A stretch of 56,561 nucleotides of DNA from Gammaproteobacteria bacterium RIFOXYD12_FULL_61_37 (lineage in GTDB: Bacteria > Pseudomonadota > Gammaproteobacteria > Chromatiales > Chromatiaceae), in the NCBI GenBank assembly GCA_001801995.1, contig MGZB01000009.1, positions 1-56,561 on the forward strand, given 5' to 3'. Every line of letters starts with the position of its first letter. The stretch's first letter is position 1. A model generated the notes under the pieces. It did no database searches. It worked only from the letters and a program-made list of their open reading frames with translations, and was not told the DNA's origin. Position numbers and translations under genes: made by a program. Positions 1 to 9,732 of this stretch are shown one piece after another.

Positions 1-1163
1 CGGACTCCTTCTTTCAATTCGACGGGGGGCAACTTCCTCCAGTCTGGCACTTCGATGCCGTTTGAGAAGGGAGGAGTCCATCCCATTGGGCTACGGGTTC
101 GGTCTTGGGCGAGTTGGCAAGGTAGGCCGCACCACCGCTGAGGGCGACCAGGGTGAGGATGGCCCAGGGCCAGGGGTTGGTCTTTGTTCTTGGGGTCGCG
201 CCAGCGTTCTTCTTCGCTGACCAGCCGGGTCTTCTGGGGGGCGGGTTTGAGCTGGAGGCTGGGGATGTCGAGGGGGGTTTGTTGCTTCAGGGCCTGAAGT
301 ACTTCTTGGCAGCTTCGGGGACGCTCTTTGGCTTTGGTGTTGATGAGCCGGTCGGTGAGGGCGAGCAGCCAGGCGGGGGCTTTGCCTTGGCCGGCCTGGA
401 GGGCGGGGATGAAGGGATCGGGCTCGTCTTCGCCGAGGGCGTGGCTGCGGATGATGGATTCTACGGGTGCCTCGCCGGTGATGAGTTCGTAGAGCACGGC
501 GCCGAGGCCGTAAAGGTCGGTGTAGGGGCCTTGTTTGCCTTTGGTGCTGTATTGCTCGGGCGGGGCGTAGCCTTGGCTGATAATGGCAGAGAGGCTTTTG
601 CTGTGTTCGCCGAGGGCGTGCCGGGCTGAACCAAAGTCGATGAGGAGGGGGCCGCCTTGCTTTCGGAGGAAGATGTTGCCGGGCTTGATGTCGCGGTGGA
701 GCAGTCCCGCTTGATGGACTTGTTGCAGGCCGTCGAGGAGGGGCGGCAGCAGGGCGAGGATTTCGTTTTGGTTGAGGCTGCCGCGCTTGAGGCGTTCGCC
801 CAGGGTCTCGCCTTCTTCGAAGTCCATGACGATATAGGCGGTGCCGTAGGCTTCGAGGTGGTCGATGATGCGGACGATGTTGGGGTGCTTGAACTTGGCA
901 AGGGCCTTGGCTTCGTCGAGGTATTTTCCCAGGCCGTAGTGGTAGTCGGCCTCGCGCTGGCTGTGGGGGACGATGCGTAGGGTGCCGCTGTCGCGCATCC
1001 CCAGTTCGATGGGGAGGTATTCCTTGAGGACCACGACCCGCTCCAGCCGTTCGTCCCAGGCCCGGTAGGTGACGCCGAAACCGCCTTCACCCAGGACCGC
1101 CTGAATCCGGTAACGCCCGCCAATCCGTTCGTTCAGCGGCAGGTTGCGGTTGTACGTCTGCAT
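1..1163 (-). CDS. Serine/threonine protein kinase, C-terminus off the window
   Basis: Hanks-type protein kinase, 387 residues visible; the 3' end lies beyond base 1. The start ATG at 1163 follows a good ribosome site (AAAGGAGAG). Seen: glycine loop GEGGFGVTY (residues 25-33), ATP-binding lysine in VLKEY (K47), catalytic HRDIKPGN (D158), DFG (176-178) and APPEQY in the activation segment. After about residue 320 the kinase frame turns Pro/Arg-rich, while a neighbouring frame encodes a membrane-helix-like stretch (PWAILTLVALSGGAAYLA), then the kinase frame again looks protein-like (GIEVPDW). This could mean two compensating frameshifts in a kinase-linker-membrane-helix architecture. Such kinases are normally cytoplasmic with a transmembrane and sensory tail. 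Its 5' end is duplicated at 4473-4652. It lies downstream of a penicillin-binding protein gene on the same strand. Confidence 0.87.
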   Translation of the reverse strand, partial: MQTYNRNLPLNERIGGRYRIQAVLGEGGFGVTYRAWDERLERVVVLKEYLPIELGMRDSGTLRIVPHSQREADYHYGLGKYLDEAKALAKFKHPNIVRIIDHLEAYGTAYIVMDFEEGETLGERLKRGSLNQNEILALLPPLLDGLQQVHQAGLLHRDIKPGNIFLRKQGGPLLIDFGSARHALGEHSKSLSAIISQGYAPPEQYSTKGKQGPYTDLYGLGAVLYELITGEAPVESIIRSHALGEDEPDPFIPALQAGQGKAPAWLLALTDRLINTKAKERPRSCQEVLQALKQQTPLDIPSLQLKPAPQKTRLVSEEERWRDPKNKDQPLALGHPHPGRPQRWCGLPCQLAQDRTRSPMGWTPPFSNGIEVPDWRKLPPVELKEGV

Positions 1164-1265
1164 GGTCCTCTCCTTTCCCGATTCAGATGGGGGAAAGATA
1201 CCGCAATTCGAGAGGGGATGTGGGCCGGGCTTCAGCCCGGCAAGCCGCCCTGAAGGGCGGCCTAC
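1117..1265. repeat. Direct repeat copy A (kinase 5' end)
   Basis: This block covers the first 16 codons of the kinase, its ribosome site, the upstream region and a pair of hairpins. It matches 4504-4652 in the same orientation with scattered substitutions, by eye about 85 percent. Similarity stops right after the Gly-Gly codons 15-16. The copies flank the Uma2-like and penicillin-binding protein genes, so the segment looks like the product of duplication of a kinase gene followed by loss of most of one copy. Confidence 0.8.
1224..1261. repeat. Paired GC-rich hairpins, REP-like family
   Basis: Two adjacent palindromes, 1224-1241 (GCCGGGCT and AGCCCGGC arms) and 1244-1261 (GCCGCCCT and AGGGCGGC arms). 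The same paired design occurs at 4610-4648, and a related pair at 36033-36086. No T-run follows, so a terminator role is not supported. It resembles extragenic palindromic repeats. Confidence 0.7.
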
Positions 1266-1268
1266 TTC

Positions 1269-1378
1269 ATCGTTCCCAGGCTCCGGCGTCCCGAGATCCT
1301 CGCATGCCTGCCGTATCCGGCAAACCGCGACGCTGGAGCGTCGCAGGCGGCATTCCCACGCCGGAGCCTGGGAACGAT
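1269..1378. repeat. 21-bp perfect inverted repeat with central hairpin
   Basis: Arms at 1269-1289 and 1358-1378 are exact reverse complements over 21 bases (core TTCCCAGGCTCCGGCG). A second small palindrome, GCGACGCT with AGCGTCGC, lies between them near 1327-1344. The arms have the look of the TTCCCA/TGGGAA extragenic repeats seen in several gammaproteobacteria. It could be a non-autonomous mobile element of about 110 bp. No coding potential was seen between the kinase start and the Uma2-like gene (1164-1411). Confidence 0.65.
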
Positions 1379-1411
1379 CAACGTTCGGTAGGTTGGGTTA
1401 GGCGCGCAAGC

Positions 1412-1981
1412 TCATAGCCACAACGAGGCCAAGGGTATCCCCACCGCATCGAAGGGCGGGATATTCGCCACGTCTTCCCCACCCCAGGCCCCGAGCAGCA
1501 CCCAATGGCCATCGAGGGATTGATAGGCCTCCAGGGTCATGTGTTCCGGGTCGACCAGCCACAACCATTCCACCCCCAGTCCAAGATAGACCGGCATTTT
1601 GAGGATTCGGTCCTTGCTGGCGGTGGCGGGGGAGAGGACTTCGCATACCCAGTCAGGCACCAGATCAATCCATGCCGTATCGGGCAGGGCCGGCATGCGT
1701 TCGCGCCGCCAGCCGGCAAGATCGGGGACGAGGATATGGGGTTTGTCGCCGAGATGCAGTTCCGGTTCGAACAGGATGATCCAGCCACCCGGACCGCCCT
1801 CGCCAAAGTCGTATGGCGGTTCAATCCTCCCCGATAGGGAAGAGGCCGCCCTTGCATGGCGTACCGCAGGGCGCGGGTGCGTATGAAGTTCTCCGTTGAT
1901 GATTTCGGCAATCAGGTCTTCGGGGACTTGCAACAAGTCTTGATAAGTCGCTTCCTGTTGAATTGCAAGGGCGTTTGCCAT
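1412..1981 (-). CDS. Uma2-like (DUF820) family protein
   Basis: 189-residue protein of the Uma2 family, which has a PD-(D/E)xK nuclease fold; the cellular role of the family is not settled. Seen: an early acidic segment (LIAEIINGELH), then PDLAGWRRER, VPDWVCEVLSP and KDRILKMPVYLGLGVEWLWLVDP, which carry the conserved Asp, Glu and Lys of the fold. ATG at 1981 has an AGGTGA ribosome site; an in-frame GTG at 1990 is the alternative. It sits 107 bases after the penicillin-binding protein gene on the same strand and may be co-transcribed, but no functional link is evident. Confidence 0.82.
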   Translation of the reverse strand: MANALAIQQEATYQDLLQVPEDLIAEIINGELHTHPRPAVRHARAASSLSGRIEPPYDFGEGGPGGWIILFEPELHLGDKPHILVPDLAGWRRERMPALPDTAWIDLVPDWVCEVLSPATASKDRILKMPVYLGLGVEWLWLVDPEHMTLEAYQSLDGHWVLLGAWGGEDVANIPPFDAVGIPLASLWL

Positions 1982-2088
1982 CGTTTTCACCTGACTCGAT
2001 TGTTAAAAAGTGCCTGCGGCTGGGTGGCTCTTTATCACGCCGCCTTTTGCCCTGGCAAATGCACAAAACCGCATCGGTGGCAGTGGTG

Positions 2089-4440
2089 TCAGCGATCCCA
2101 TTGCTTCAGGATTCTGGCCACCACCCGGCCGCAGAGGTCGCCGCCGGTGCCGCCGGTGGAGTGGGTCAGAACACAGGCGAAGGCGATGTCGGGCTGTTGC
2201 GCCCTGTTTTCGCGCCAGCCAGTGAACCAGCCGGAATAGAGCTTGGGGTGCTCCAAGCTCTGGGCGGTCCCGGTCTTGCCGTAAGTGCGGCAGCGGTCGG
2301 CGGGGTTCTCGGCGTTGAAGACGCCCGCCGCCGTGCCTGCCTCGGGCACTGCCTTCATCCCCTGACGTAGCAGGTCCAGCAGCTCCTCGTTGAGTCCCAG
2401 CGGCTCGGCCGCCTGGGCTGTGATTTTCCGCCCGTCCCAGAGGGCGAGCAGGTTTGGCTGGATCAGCCGTCCGGTCGCTGCGGCCGCCGCCATCCGCGCC
2501 ATCTGCAAGGGGGTGGCGCGCACCCCCTGGCCGAAGCTGTTCTGGGAGAGGCGCTGCATGGGCGCGCCCAGTTTCGTATGGAAGAGATCCAGATCCCCCG
2601 TCATGGCGCGCAACACGGCCCCGCCCGCGATGGGCTCGGGTTCCCCGGCCCCGGCATCCCCGGCGGCCGGGAACAGGGGCAGGCGCTTGCCGAAGCCCAG
2701 GGTTCCGGCCATGGTGGCCAGGTTGGTGTTCACCCCGCCCCCTTGCAGCTGTTCCCGGTCCATCACCTCTGCCAGACGCACATACCAGATATTCAGGGAA
2801 TCGCGCACCGCCTCGCGAAGCCCCAGGCCCGAGCTGTGACGGCCCGCCTGGCAGGCACCGTTGCGCAGGGCCTTGCCGAAGGCCCCGGCCAGGGAGCCGC
2901 CCTCGAAGTTACAGACCTCGGAGGCCCCGCGCGGCTGATAACAGCCAGCCCCCGGCGATAGGCCCGAGTTGCGCGCGAAGGCGCCGCTGCTCCAGCCCCG
3001 CAGCATGGCGGCCACGTCCTCGCGCCCATCGCCCGCCGCTTTGATCGCCGCCAGTGAAGTGACGATCTTGAAGGTGGAACCCGGCGTCACATGGGCATCC
3101 AGGCCCTGCCAGGGGTTGAAGCGGAATGGGTCGCGGTTGGGCCAGGTGACGGAGAAGGCAGCGCGGTCCCAGATGCCGGTCCCGTCCGGCGGGCTCGGAT
3201 GATTGGCCGCCGCCAGCACGGCGCCGGAACGGGCATCCAGCACTACCACGGCCCCGCGTCTCTCATTACGATAGGCGTCGCCCGCGCCCCACTCCTCGTC
3301 TAGGCGGCGCTCCAGTTCGGTCTGGGCGACGGCTTGCAGCTTGGAATCCAGGGTCAGCCGGACCTCGCCGCCCAGGCCAATGGCGGAACCGGACAGTATG
3401 CCCGACAGGCTCCCCCGGTAATCCGGCCCATATCCCATCAGGGCGGCCAGGCCGTTCTTCAGCGCAAAACCGGTGGGGCGGCCCTGGCCATCCTCACCGG
3501 TCAACAACTGGCCGTCCACCGTGCGCACCACGAAGGTGGCGGGCGGGCGTGAGGGGGCCAGATCGCGGGAATAGCGCTCACGTTTTGCCACCCATTCGAT
3601 CCGGCCTTCATTCAAGGCCAGGGGCAGGTCGCGGTCCTCCGGCTCCGGATTGGCCACAGGCGCCACCGGCAGGCGTAACAGATGTTTTCCCGCCGGCAGG
3701 TTCAGGCGAATCTGATAGGCCTTGGTCTGATCGGACTGATAACCGGCGGCGCAATTGGGCTGACCGGCCGGGACATCCCGCACGCAGGCTAGCAGTTGAT
3801 GGGAGGGCAGATGCGAGACATCGGGCCTGCCGACCACTTGCAGGGTCAGGCTGGCCGCCTTCGTCAGACGCAGCTCCGTGCGCCACTCGACGCCCTGCTC
3901 CGGCGACACGGACCAGTCGCCGAAACCCGCCACCAGGACGCCGTTCATGACATAACCGAACTCCAGGGGGACGCGGCCATAATCGCGCAAGGGCGCGCCC
4001 CTTGAATCAAAGGGCACCCACTCGGCCAGGGAAGTATCTGGTGTGCGCGGACGGTTGTCGCGCACGCCGCTCAACAGCCGCCCCCGGTTCCACTGGGCAA
4101 TCCAGTCGCGCAGGGTTCGGCCAGGGTCGGTGGCGTAATAGTTGTCGATCAGGCGCGAGGCCAGCTTGAGGGTAGCGGTATCCGCCCCCGCCGCCCGCTG
4201 GGCCAAGACATGGTCCCTCGGCTTCACGCTCAACTGACCGTTCGCATCGGCCGTCAGCAGCCCCTCGTCGCGCAGCTTCTCGAAAAGCTGCTCCGCCTCC
4301 GTGCGCTTCGACACGACCTCCAGTGCCTCCAGATCGAGCCGTTGCAAGGCATCAAGGCGCCAGACCACCAACGCCACCCCCAGGGCAGCCACCACCAGCG
4401 CCTTGATCCAGAGAAAGAGAAAACCCTTGTTCAGACCCAT
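2089..4440 (-). CDS. Penicillin-binding protein transpeptidase
   Basis: 783-residue inner-membrane protein with a periplasmic transpeptidase that would cross-link peptidoglycan. Seen: an N-terminal membrane anchor (about residues 8-29, [20 protein letters not shown]), about 400 residues of unassigned sequence, then the three catalytic motifs STFK (S455), SLN (548-550) and KTG (722-724). No glycosyltransferase motif was seen, so it behaves as a class B type, but it is not a recognisable FtsI or MrdA: the N-terminal region differs and no division or elongation genes are near. The start was set at the ATG just before the membrane anchor; the open frame extends upstream to 4629 but would run through repeat sequence. 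It lies 32 bases after the remnant kinase frame, so it may now use a kinase-derived promoter. Confidence 0.85.
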   Translation of the reverse strand: MGLNKGFLFLWIKALVVAALGVALVVWRLDALQRLDLEALEVVSKRTEAEQLFEKLRDEGLLTADANGQLSVKPRDHVLAQRAAGADTATLKLASRLIDNYYATDPGRTLRDWIAQWNRGRLLSGVRDNRPRTPDTSLAEWVPFDSRGAPLRDYGRVPLEFGYVMNGVLVAGFGDWSVSPEQGVEWRTELRLTKAASLTLQVVGRPDVSHLPSHQLLACVRDVPAGQPNCAAGYQSDQTKAYQIRLNLPAGKHLLRLPVAPVANPEPEDRDLPLALNEGRIEWVAKRERYSRDLAPSRPPATFVVRTVDGQLLTGEDGQGRPTGFALKNGLAALMGYGPDYRGSLSGILSGSAIGLGGEVRLTLDSKLQAVAQTELERRLDEEWGAGDAYRNERRGAVVVLDARSGAVLAAANHPSPPDGTGIWDRAAFSVTWPNRDPFRFNPWQGLDAHVTPGSTFKIVTSLAAIKAAGDGREDVAAMLRGWSSGAFARNSGLSPGAGCYQPRGASEVCNFEGGSLAGAFGKALRNGACQAGRHSSGLGLREAVRDSLNIWYVRLAEVMDREQLQGGGVNTNLATMAGTLGFGKRLPLFPAAGDAGAGEPEPIAGGAVLRAMTGDLDLFHTKLGAPMQRLSQNSFGQGVRATPLQMARMAAAAATGRLIQPNLLALWDGRKITAQAAEPLGLNEELLDLLRQGMKAVPEAGTAAGVFNAENPADRCRTYGKTGTAQSLEHPKLYSGWFTGWRENRAQQPDIAFACVLTHSTGGTGGDLCGRVVARILKQWDR

Positions 4441-4472
4441 TCGCGCCCACCCAGCCTGCGGAAAACCCTTAC

Positions 4473-4550
4473 CTATTCTGGCATATCCTGCGTTAGTTCG
4501 AGGCCGCCAATCCGTTCGTTGATCGGCAGGTTGCGGTTGTAGGTCTGCAT
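4473..4550 (-). pseudogene. Remnant of a duplicated kinase 5' end
   Basis: A 25-codon frame starting MQTYNRNLPINERIGG, matching the kinase at 1-1163 for 16 codons, then running into unrelated LELTQDMPE and a TAG stop. The ribosome site and upstream DNA are also copied. It is either debris of a second kinase or now a leader for the penicillin-binding protein gene 32 bases further on. Confidence 0.75.
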
Positions 4551-4652
4551 GGTCCCTTCTCCTTTCCCAGTTCAAATGGGGAAATACCGCAATTTCAAAG
4601 TGGATGTAGGCCGGGCTTCTGCCCGGCAAGCCGCCCTAAAGGGCGGGCTACC
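4504..4652. repeat. Direct repeat copy B (kinase 5' end)
   Basis: Partner of 1117-1265 in the same orientation; includes the remnant start codon, its ribosome site and a hairpin pair. Together with the remnant it fills most of the gap between the penicillin-binding protein gene and metK (4441-4779). The remaining bases hold a possible -10 box (TACAAT at 4731-4736) without a convincing -35. Confidence 0.78.
4610..4648. repeat. Paired GC-rich hairpins, REP-like family
   Basis: Stem 4610-4627 (GCCGGGC with GCCCGGC) followed by stem 4630-4648 (GCCGCCCT with AGGGCGGGC). Same layout as 1224-1261. The flank CGATTCGCTATTT near 4660-4675 is nearly repeated after the 36061-36086 palindrome, which ties these copies into one family. 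Confidence 0.65.
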
Positions 4653-4779
4653 CATCTTCGCCCGATTCGCTATTTCGTAACGCCAAGGCGTTTGGCTCAA
4701 AAATTTCATGCAACGCGAAGAATGGGCCATTACAATGCGGAATTTTTCCAATCCTAGAGGCCCACAGGGAAATCCGTCC

Positions 4780-5949
<1,170 letters not shown>

Positions 5950-5970
5950 TCCAAGCCTTTACTTATCCCT

Positions 5971-6047
5971 CCCCTTCGAGGAGCGTTGCGACGGGCAAAG
6001 GCCCGCCAGGCTCGAAGGGGAGTTTCTTAACTTAGCAACGGCGCTCA
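5971..6047 (+). promoter_or_regulatory. SAH riboswitch (ahcY leader)
   Basis: The metK-ahcY gap carries the S-adenosylhomocysteine aptamer. Stem P1 is a perfect 10-bp pairing of CCCCTTCGAG (5971-5980) with CTCGAAGGGG (6011-6020). The conserved core GAGGAGCGTTGC and CCAGGCTCG are present, and GCAACGGCGCTC (6035-6046) pairs back with GAGCGTTGC (5981-5989) to form the pseudoknot. This matches the known SAH riboswitch consensus, in which ligand binding turns on downstream recycling genes. The 3' end of the aptamer lies about 25 bases before the ahcY start, so control of transcription or translation are both possible. Confidence 0.93.
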
Positions 6048-6071
6048 ACACAACCTTCTGGAGAGATACCA

Positions 6072-7487
<1,416 letters not shown>

Positions 7488-7497
7488 TCCTGAACCG

Positions 7498-7562
7498 CAA
7501 AGGGCGCAAAGCTTACCGCTCCCAGCTCAGGCTCCTCGCCTACATCCTTGTAGGCGAGGAGC
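7498..7562 (+). other. GCAAAG repeat and strong stem-loop between ahcY and metF
   Basis: The 191-base gap holds ACCGCAAAGGGCGCAAAG near 7498, with a related inverted motif near 7650-7668, and a perfect 13-bp stem-loop (GCTCCTCGCCTAC with its complement, 7531-7562, 6-base loop). No T-run follows the stem, so it is not a standard intrinsic terminator. It could attenuate or stabilise the ahcY-metF transcript. Confidence 0.5.
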
Positions 7563-7678
7563 ACAAAGGGAATTGGCCGCTGCATTTGCGGCTGTGTTTT
7601 CTTCACCTCCGCAACCTGGAATAGGCACAGCAGGCCATTTATCTTGTTTGCGTTACTTTGCGTCAAACGAGGGGATTT

Positions 7679-8512
7679 ATGAGTCAATCGATCAGCATCG
7701 AGCTATTCCCGCCCAAAACCGAAGCGGGGATGGAAAAACTCAAGGAGGCGGTCAGGGAACTGTCCCTGCTGGGGCCGGAATATATTTCCGTGACCTACGG
7801 GGCAGGCGGTTCCACCCAGGGCGGAACCTTTGCCACCCTGGACTGGCTGGTGCAACAGGGAATGGAAACCGCGCCCCATCTCTCCTGTGTCGGTTCCAGC
7901 CGTGAGGAGATCAGGGAAATACTCGGCCGCTACAAGGCCCAAGGGATACGCCGCATCGTCGCCCTGCGTGGCGACTTGCCCTCGGGCGCGGGACTCGGCG
8001 GCCTTGGCGAGCTGAACTACGCCAACGAATTGGTGGCCTTTATCCGCGAGGCATTCGGCGATCATTTCCATATCGAAGTGGCCGCCTATCCCGAATGCCA
8101 CCCCCAGTCCGCCAACCTCCAGGCCGATCTGAACAACTTCCGCCGCAAGGTCCAGGCCGGGGCCAACGGCGCCATCACCCAGTATTTCTTCAACCCCGAC
8201 GCCTATTTCCATTTCGTCGAGAGTTGCGCCGGGATGGGGCTGGCTCTGCCCATCGTCCCCGGCATCATGCCCATCACCAATTTCAGCCAGTTGGCCCGCT
8301 TCTCCGACGCCTGCGGCGCCGAGATCCCGCGCTGGGTCCGCAAGCGGCTGGAGGGCTTCGGCGACGACCTGGAAAGCATCCGCGCCTTCGGCCTGGATGT
8401 GGTCACCGCCCTGTGCGAGCGCCTCTTGCAGGGCGGCGCGCCCGGCCTGCACTTCTACACCATGAACCAGTCCGGCCCCACCCTGGAGATCATGCGCAGG
8501 CTGACCGGCTAA
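7679..8512 (+). CDS. metF: Methylenetetrahydrofolate reductase
   Basis: 277 residues. FAD enzyme that reduces 5,10-methylene-tetrahydrofolate to 5-methyl-tetrahydrofolate, the methyl source for remaking methionine. Seen: IELFPPKTEAG with the catalytic Glu, ISVTYGAGGSTQGG, LRGDLP, ITQYFFNPDAY and PIVPGIMPITNFSQL. The ATG at 7679 is chosen for a ribosome site (GAGGGG) and family start; an upstream TTG at 7658 is unlikely. It completes the metK-ahcY-metF methyl-cycle cluster. Confidence 0.96.
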   Translation: MSQSISIELFPPKTEAGMEKLKEAVRELSLLGPEYISVTYGAGGSTQGGTFATLDWLVQQGMETAPHLSCVGSSREEIREILGRYKAQGIRRIVALRGDLPSGAGLGGLGELNYANELVAFIREAFGDHFHIEVAAYPECHPQSANLQADLNNFRRKVQAGANGAITQYFFNPDAYFHFVESCAGMGLALPIVPGIMPITNFSQLARFSDACGAEIPRWVRKRLEGFGDDLESIRAFGLDVVTALCERLLQGGAPGLHFYTMNQSGPTLEIMRRLTG

Positions 8513-8519
8513 TCAGCCC

Positions 8520-9263
8520 ATGCGCAACCCCCGCATCCATACCCCGCAATCCCTGGCCGCCGGTGCCGAGATACGGCTGGAGGCCGAGGCATCCCAGCAC
8601 CTGGTTCAGGTGTTGCGGCTACGACAGGGGGCGGAAATCGCCCTTTTCAATGGCGATGGTCGCGACTATCCGGCGGTTCTGCTCGACGCGGGCAAGCGGG
8701 AGTGCAAAGCGCTGGTCCATGCCCCCGGACCCGAGGAGCCGGCCGCGCCCCTGTTCATCTCCCTCGCCATCGGCATTTCCAAGGGGGAGCGCATGGACAT
8801 GGTGTTGCAGAAGGCCGTCGAGCTGGGTGTTTCACGGATCACACCCCTCTTTACCCAGCGCTCCCAAGTTCAGCTTGCGGGCGAACGCCTGGAAAAACGG
8901 CTGGCACACTGGCTCGGTGTCATGATCAGCGCCTGCGAGCAATCCGGCCGACGGCGGCTGGCCGGGCTGAGTCCGGCAATGGCGCTCGACCGGTGGCTAG
9001 GCGCAGGCCAAAGCGGCGACCTCCGCTTGATGCTTCATCCCCTGGGGGATGAAACCCTATCGACCCTGGCCCCGCCCGCAGCCGGCCAAGTGATTGAACT
9101 GCTCATCGGCCCGGAAGGAGGGCTTTCGGAGCGGGAACTGGAACTCGCGTCTGAATCGGGCTTCAGGAAGACCCGGCTGGGTCCGCGCGTTCTCCGCACC
9201 GAGACGGCGCCCTTGGCGGCCATCGCCGCCATGCAGACGCTTTGGGGCGACTTCAGGGATTAA
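8520..9263 (+). CDS. rsmE: 16S rRNA m3U1498 methyltransferase
   Basis: 247 residues, SPOUT-class RNA methyltransferase that methylates U1498 of 16S rRNA using S-adenosylmethionine. Seen: N-terminal PUA-like part (QHLVQVLRLRQGAEIALFNGDG), GISKGERMDMVLQKAVELGVSRI, the knot motif LIGPEGGLSERE, and LGPRVLRTETAPLAAIAA. Starts 7 bases after metF, so it is probably co-transcribed, which suits an SAM-consuming enzyme. Its 3' end overlaps the convergent CheW-like gene by 11 bases. Confidence 0.95.
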   Translation: MRNPRIHTPQSLAAGAEIRLEAEASQHLVQVLRLRQGAEIALFNGDGRDYPAVLLDAGKRECKALVHAPGPEEPAAPLFISLAIGISKGERMDMVLQKAVELGVSRITPLFTQRSQVQLAGERLEKRLAHWLGVMISACEQSGRRRLAGLSPAMALDRWLGAGQSGDLRLMLHPLGDETLSTLAPPAAGQVIELLIGPEGGLSERELELASESGFRKTRLGPRVLRTETAPLAAIAAMQTLWGDFRD

Positions 9264-9732
9264 TCTCTTCCATCAGCGCGGTGAGCACGTCCATATTGGG
9301 TATCCAGGCCGCAACGCCATCGACCACGACGCTGGCGGCGATGGCCTCGTGCTCGACACCTCCGTCCGGGGACGGCTGGATGCCCTCGGCGACGACCCGG
9401 CTGAGACGCGGGATGCCCTGAGCCAGCAATCCGTAATAGGGCACCTTGCCCCTCTTTTCGCCCAGGCCGTAGATCAAGATAATCCGGGCACGATGCCCGA
9501 TCTCCCCCAGCAATCCGCCGACGACGGTTTCGAACGAGATCAGCGGCACGGAGACCCCGCGCCATTGGATGCTCCCCAGACACCAGGACGGGGCGGGGCT
9601 AATGGGCTTGGGCTCCCGGTAACCCACCACCTCGGCGATGGCGGTGTTGGGCAAGAGGACGGCGCCGCCCTCCAGGGGGATGATGACGCAACGGACACTC
9701 GGTCCCGATGCGGGGGCTGCCACGTCTTTCAT
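9253..9732 (-). CDS. chpC: CheW-like coupling protein (ChpC-like)
   Basis: 159 residues with a CheW-type fold: VRCVIIPLEGGAVLLPNTAIAEVV, then WCLGSIQWRGVSVPLISFE. The ATG overlaps the chpA stop codon (ATGA), so translation is coupled and it is the last gene of the Pil-Chp operon. In Pseudomonas ChpC is a second CheW homologue encoded after chpA and chpB; here chpB is absent and this gene follows chpA directly. The role would be to link receptors to ChpA. The symbol rests on position and fold rather than close similarity. Confidence 0.8.
   Translation of the reverse strand: MKDVAAPASGPSVRCVIIPLEGGAVLLPNTAIAEVVGYREPKPISPAPSWCLGSIQWRGVSVPLISFETVVGGLLGEIGHRARIILIYGLGEKRGKVPYYGLLAQGIPRLSRVVAEGIQPSPDGGVEHEAIAASVVVDGVAAWIPNMDVLTALMEEINP

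Noticed and set aside
4731-4736. TACAAT as the metK promoter -10
   Set aside because: No -35 at a suitable distance; kept only as a remark.
7531-7562. Stem-loop as intrinsic terminator of ahcY
   Set aside because: The stem is perfect but ACAAAGGG follows instead of a run of T, so it is listed only as a stem-loop.
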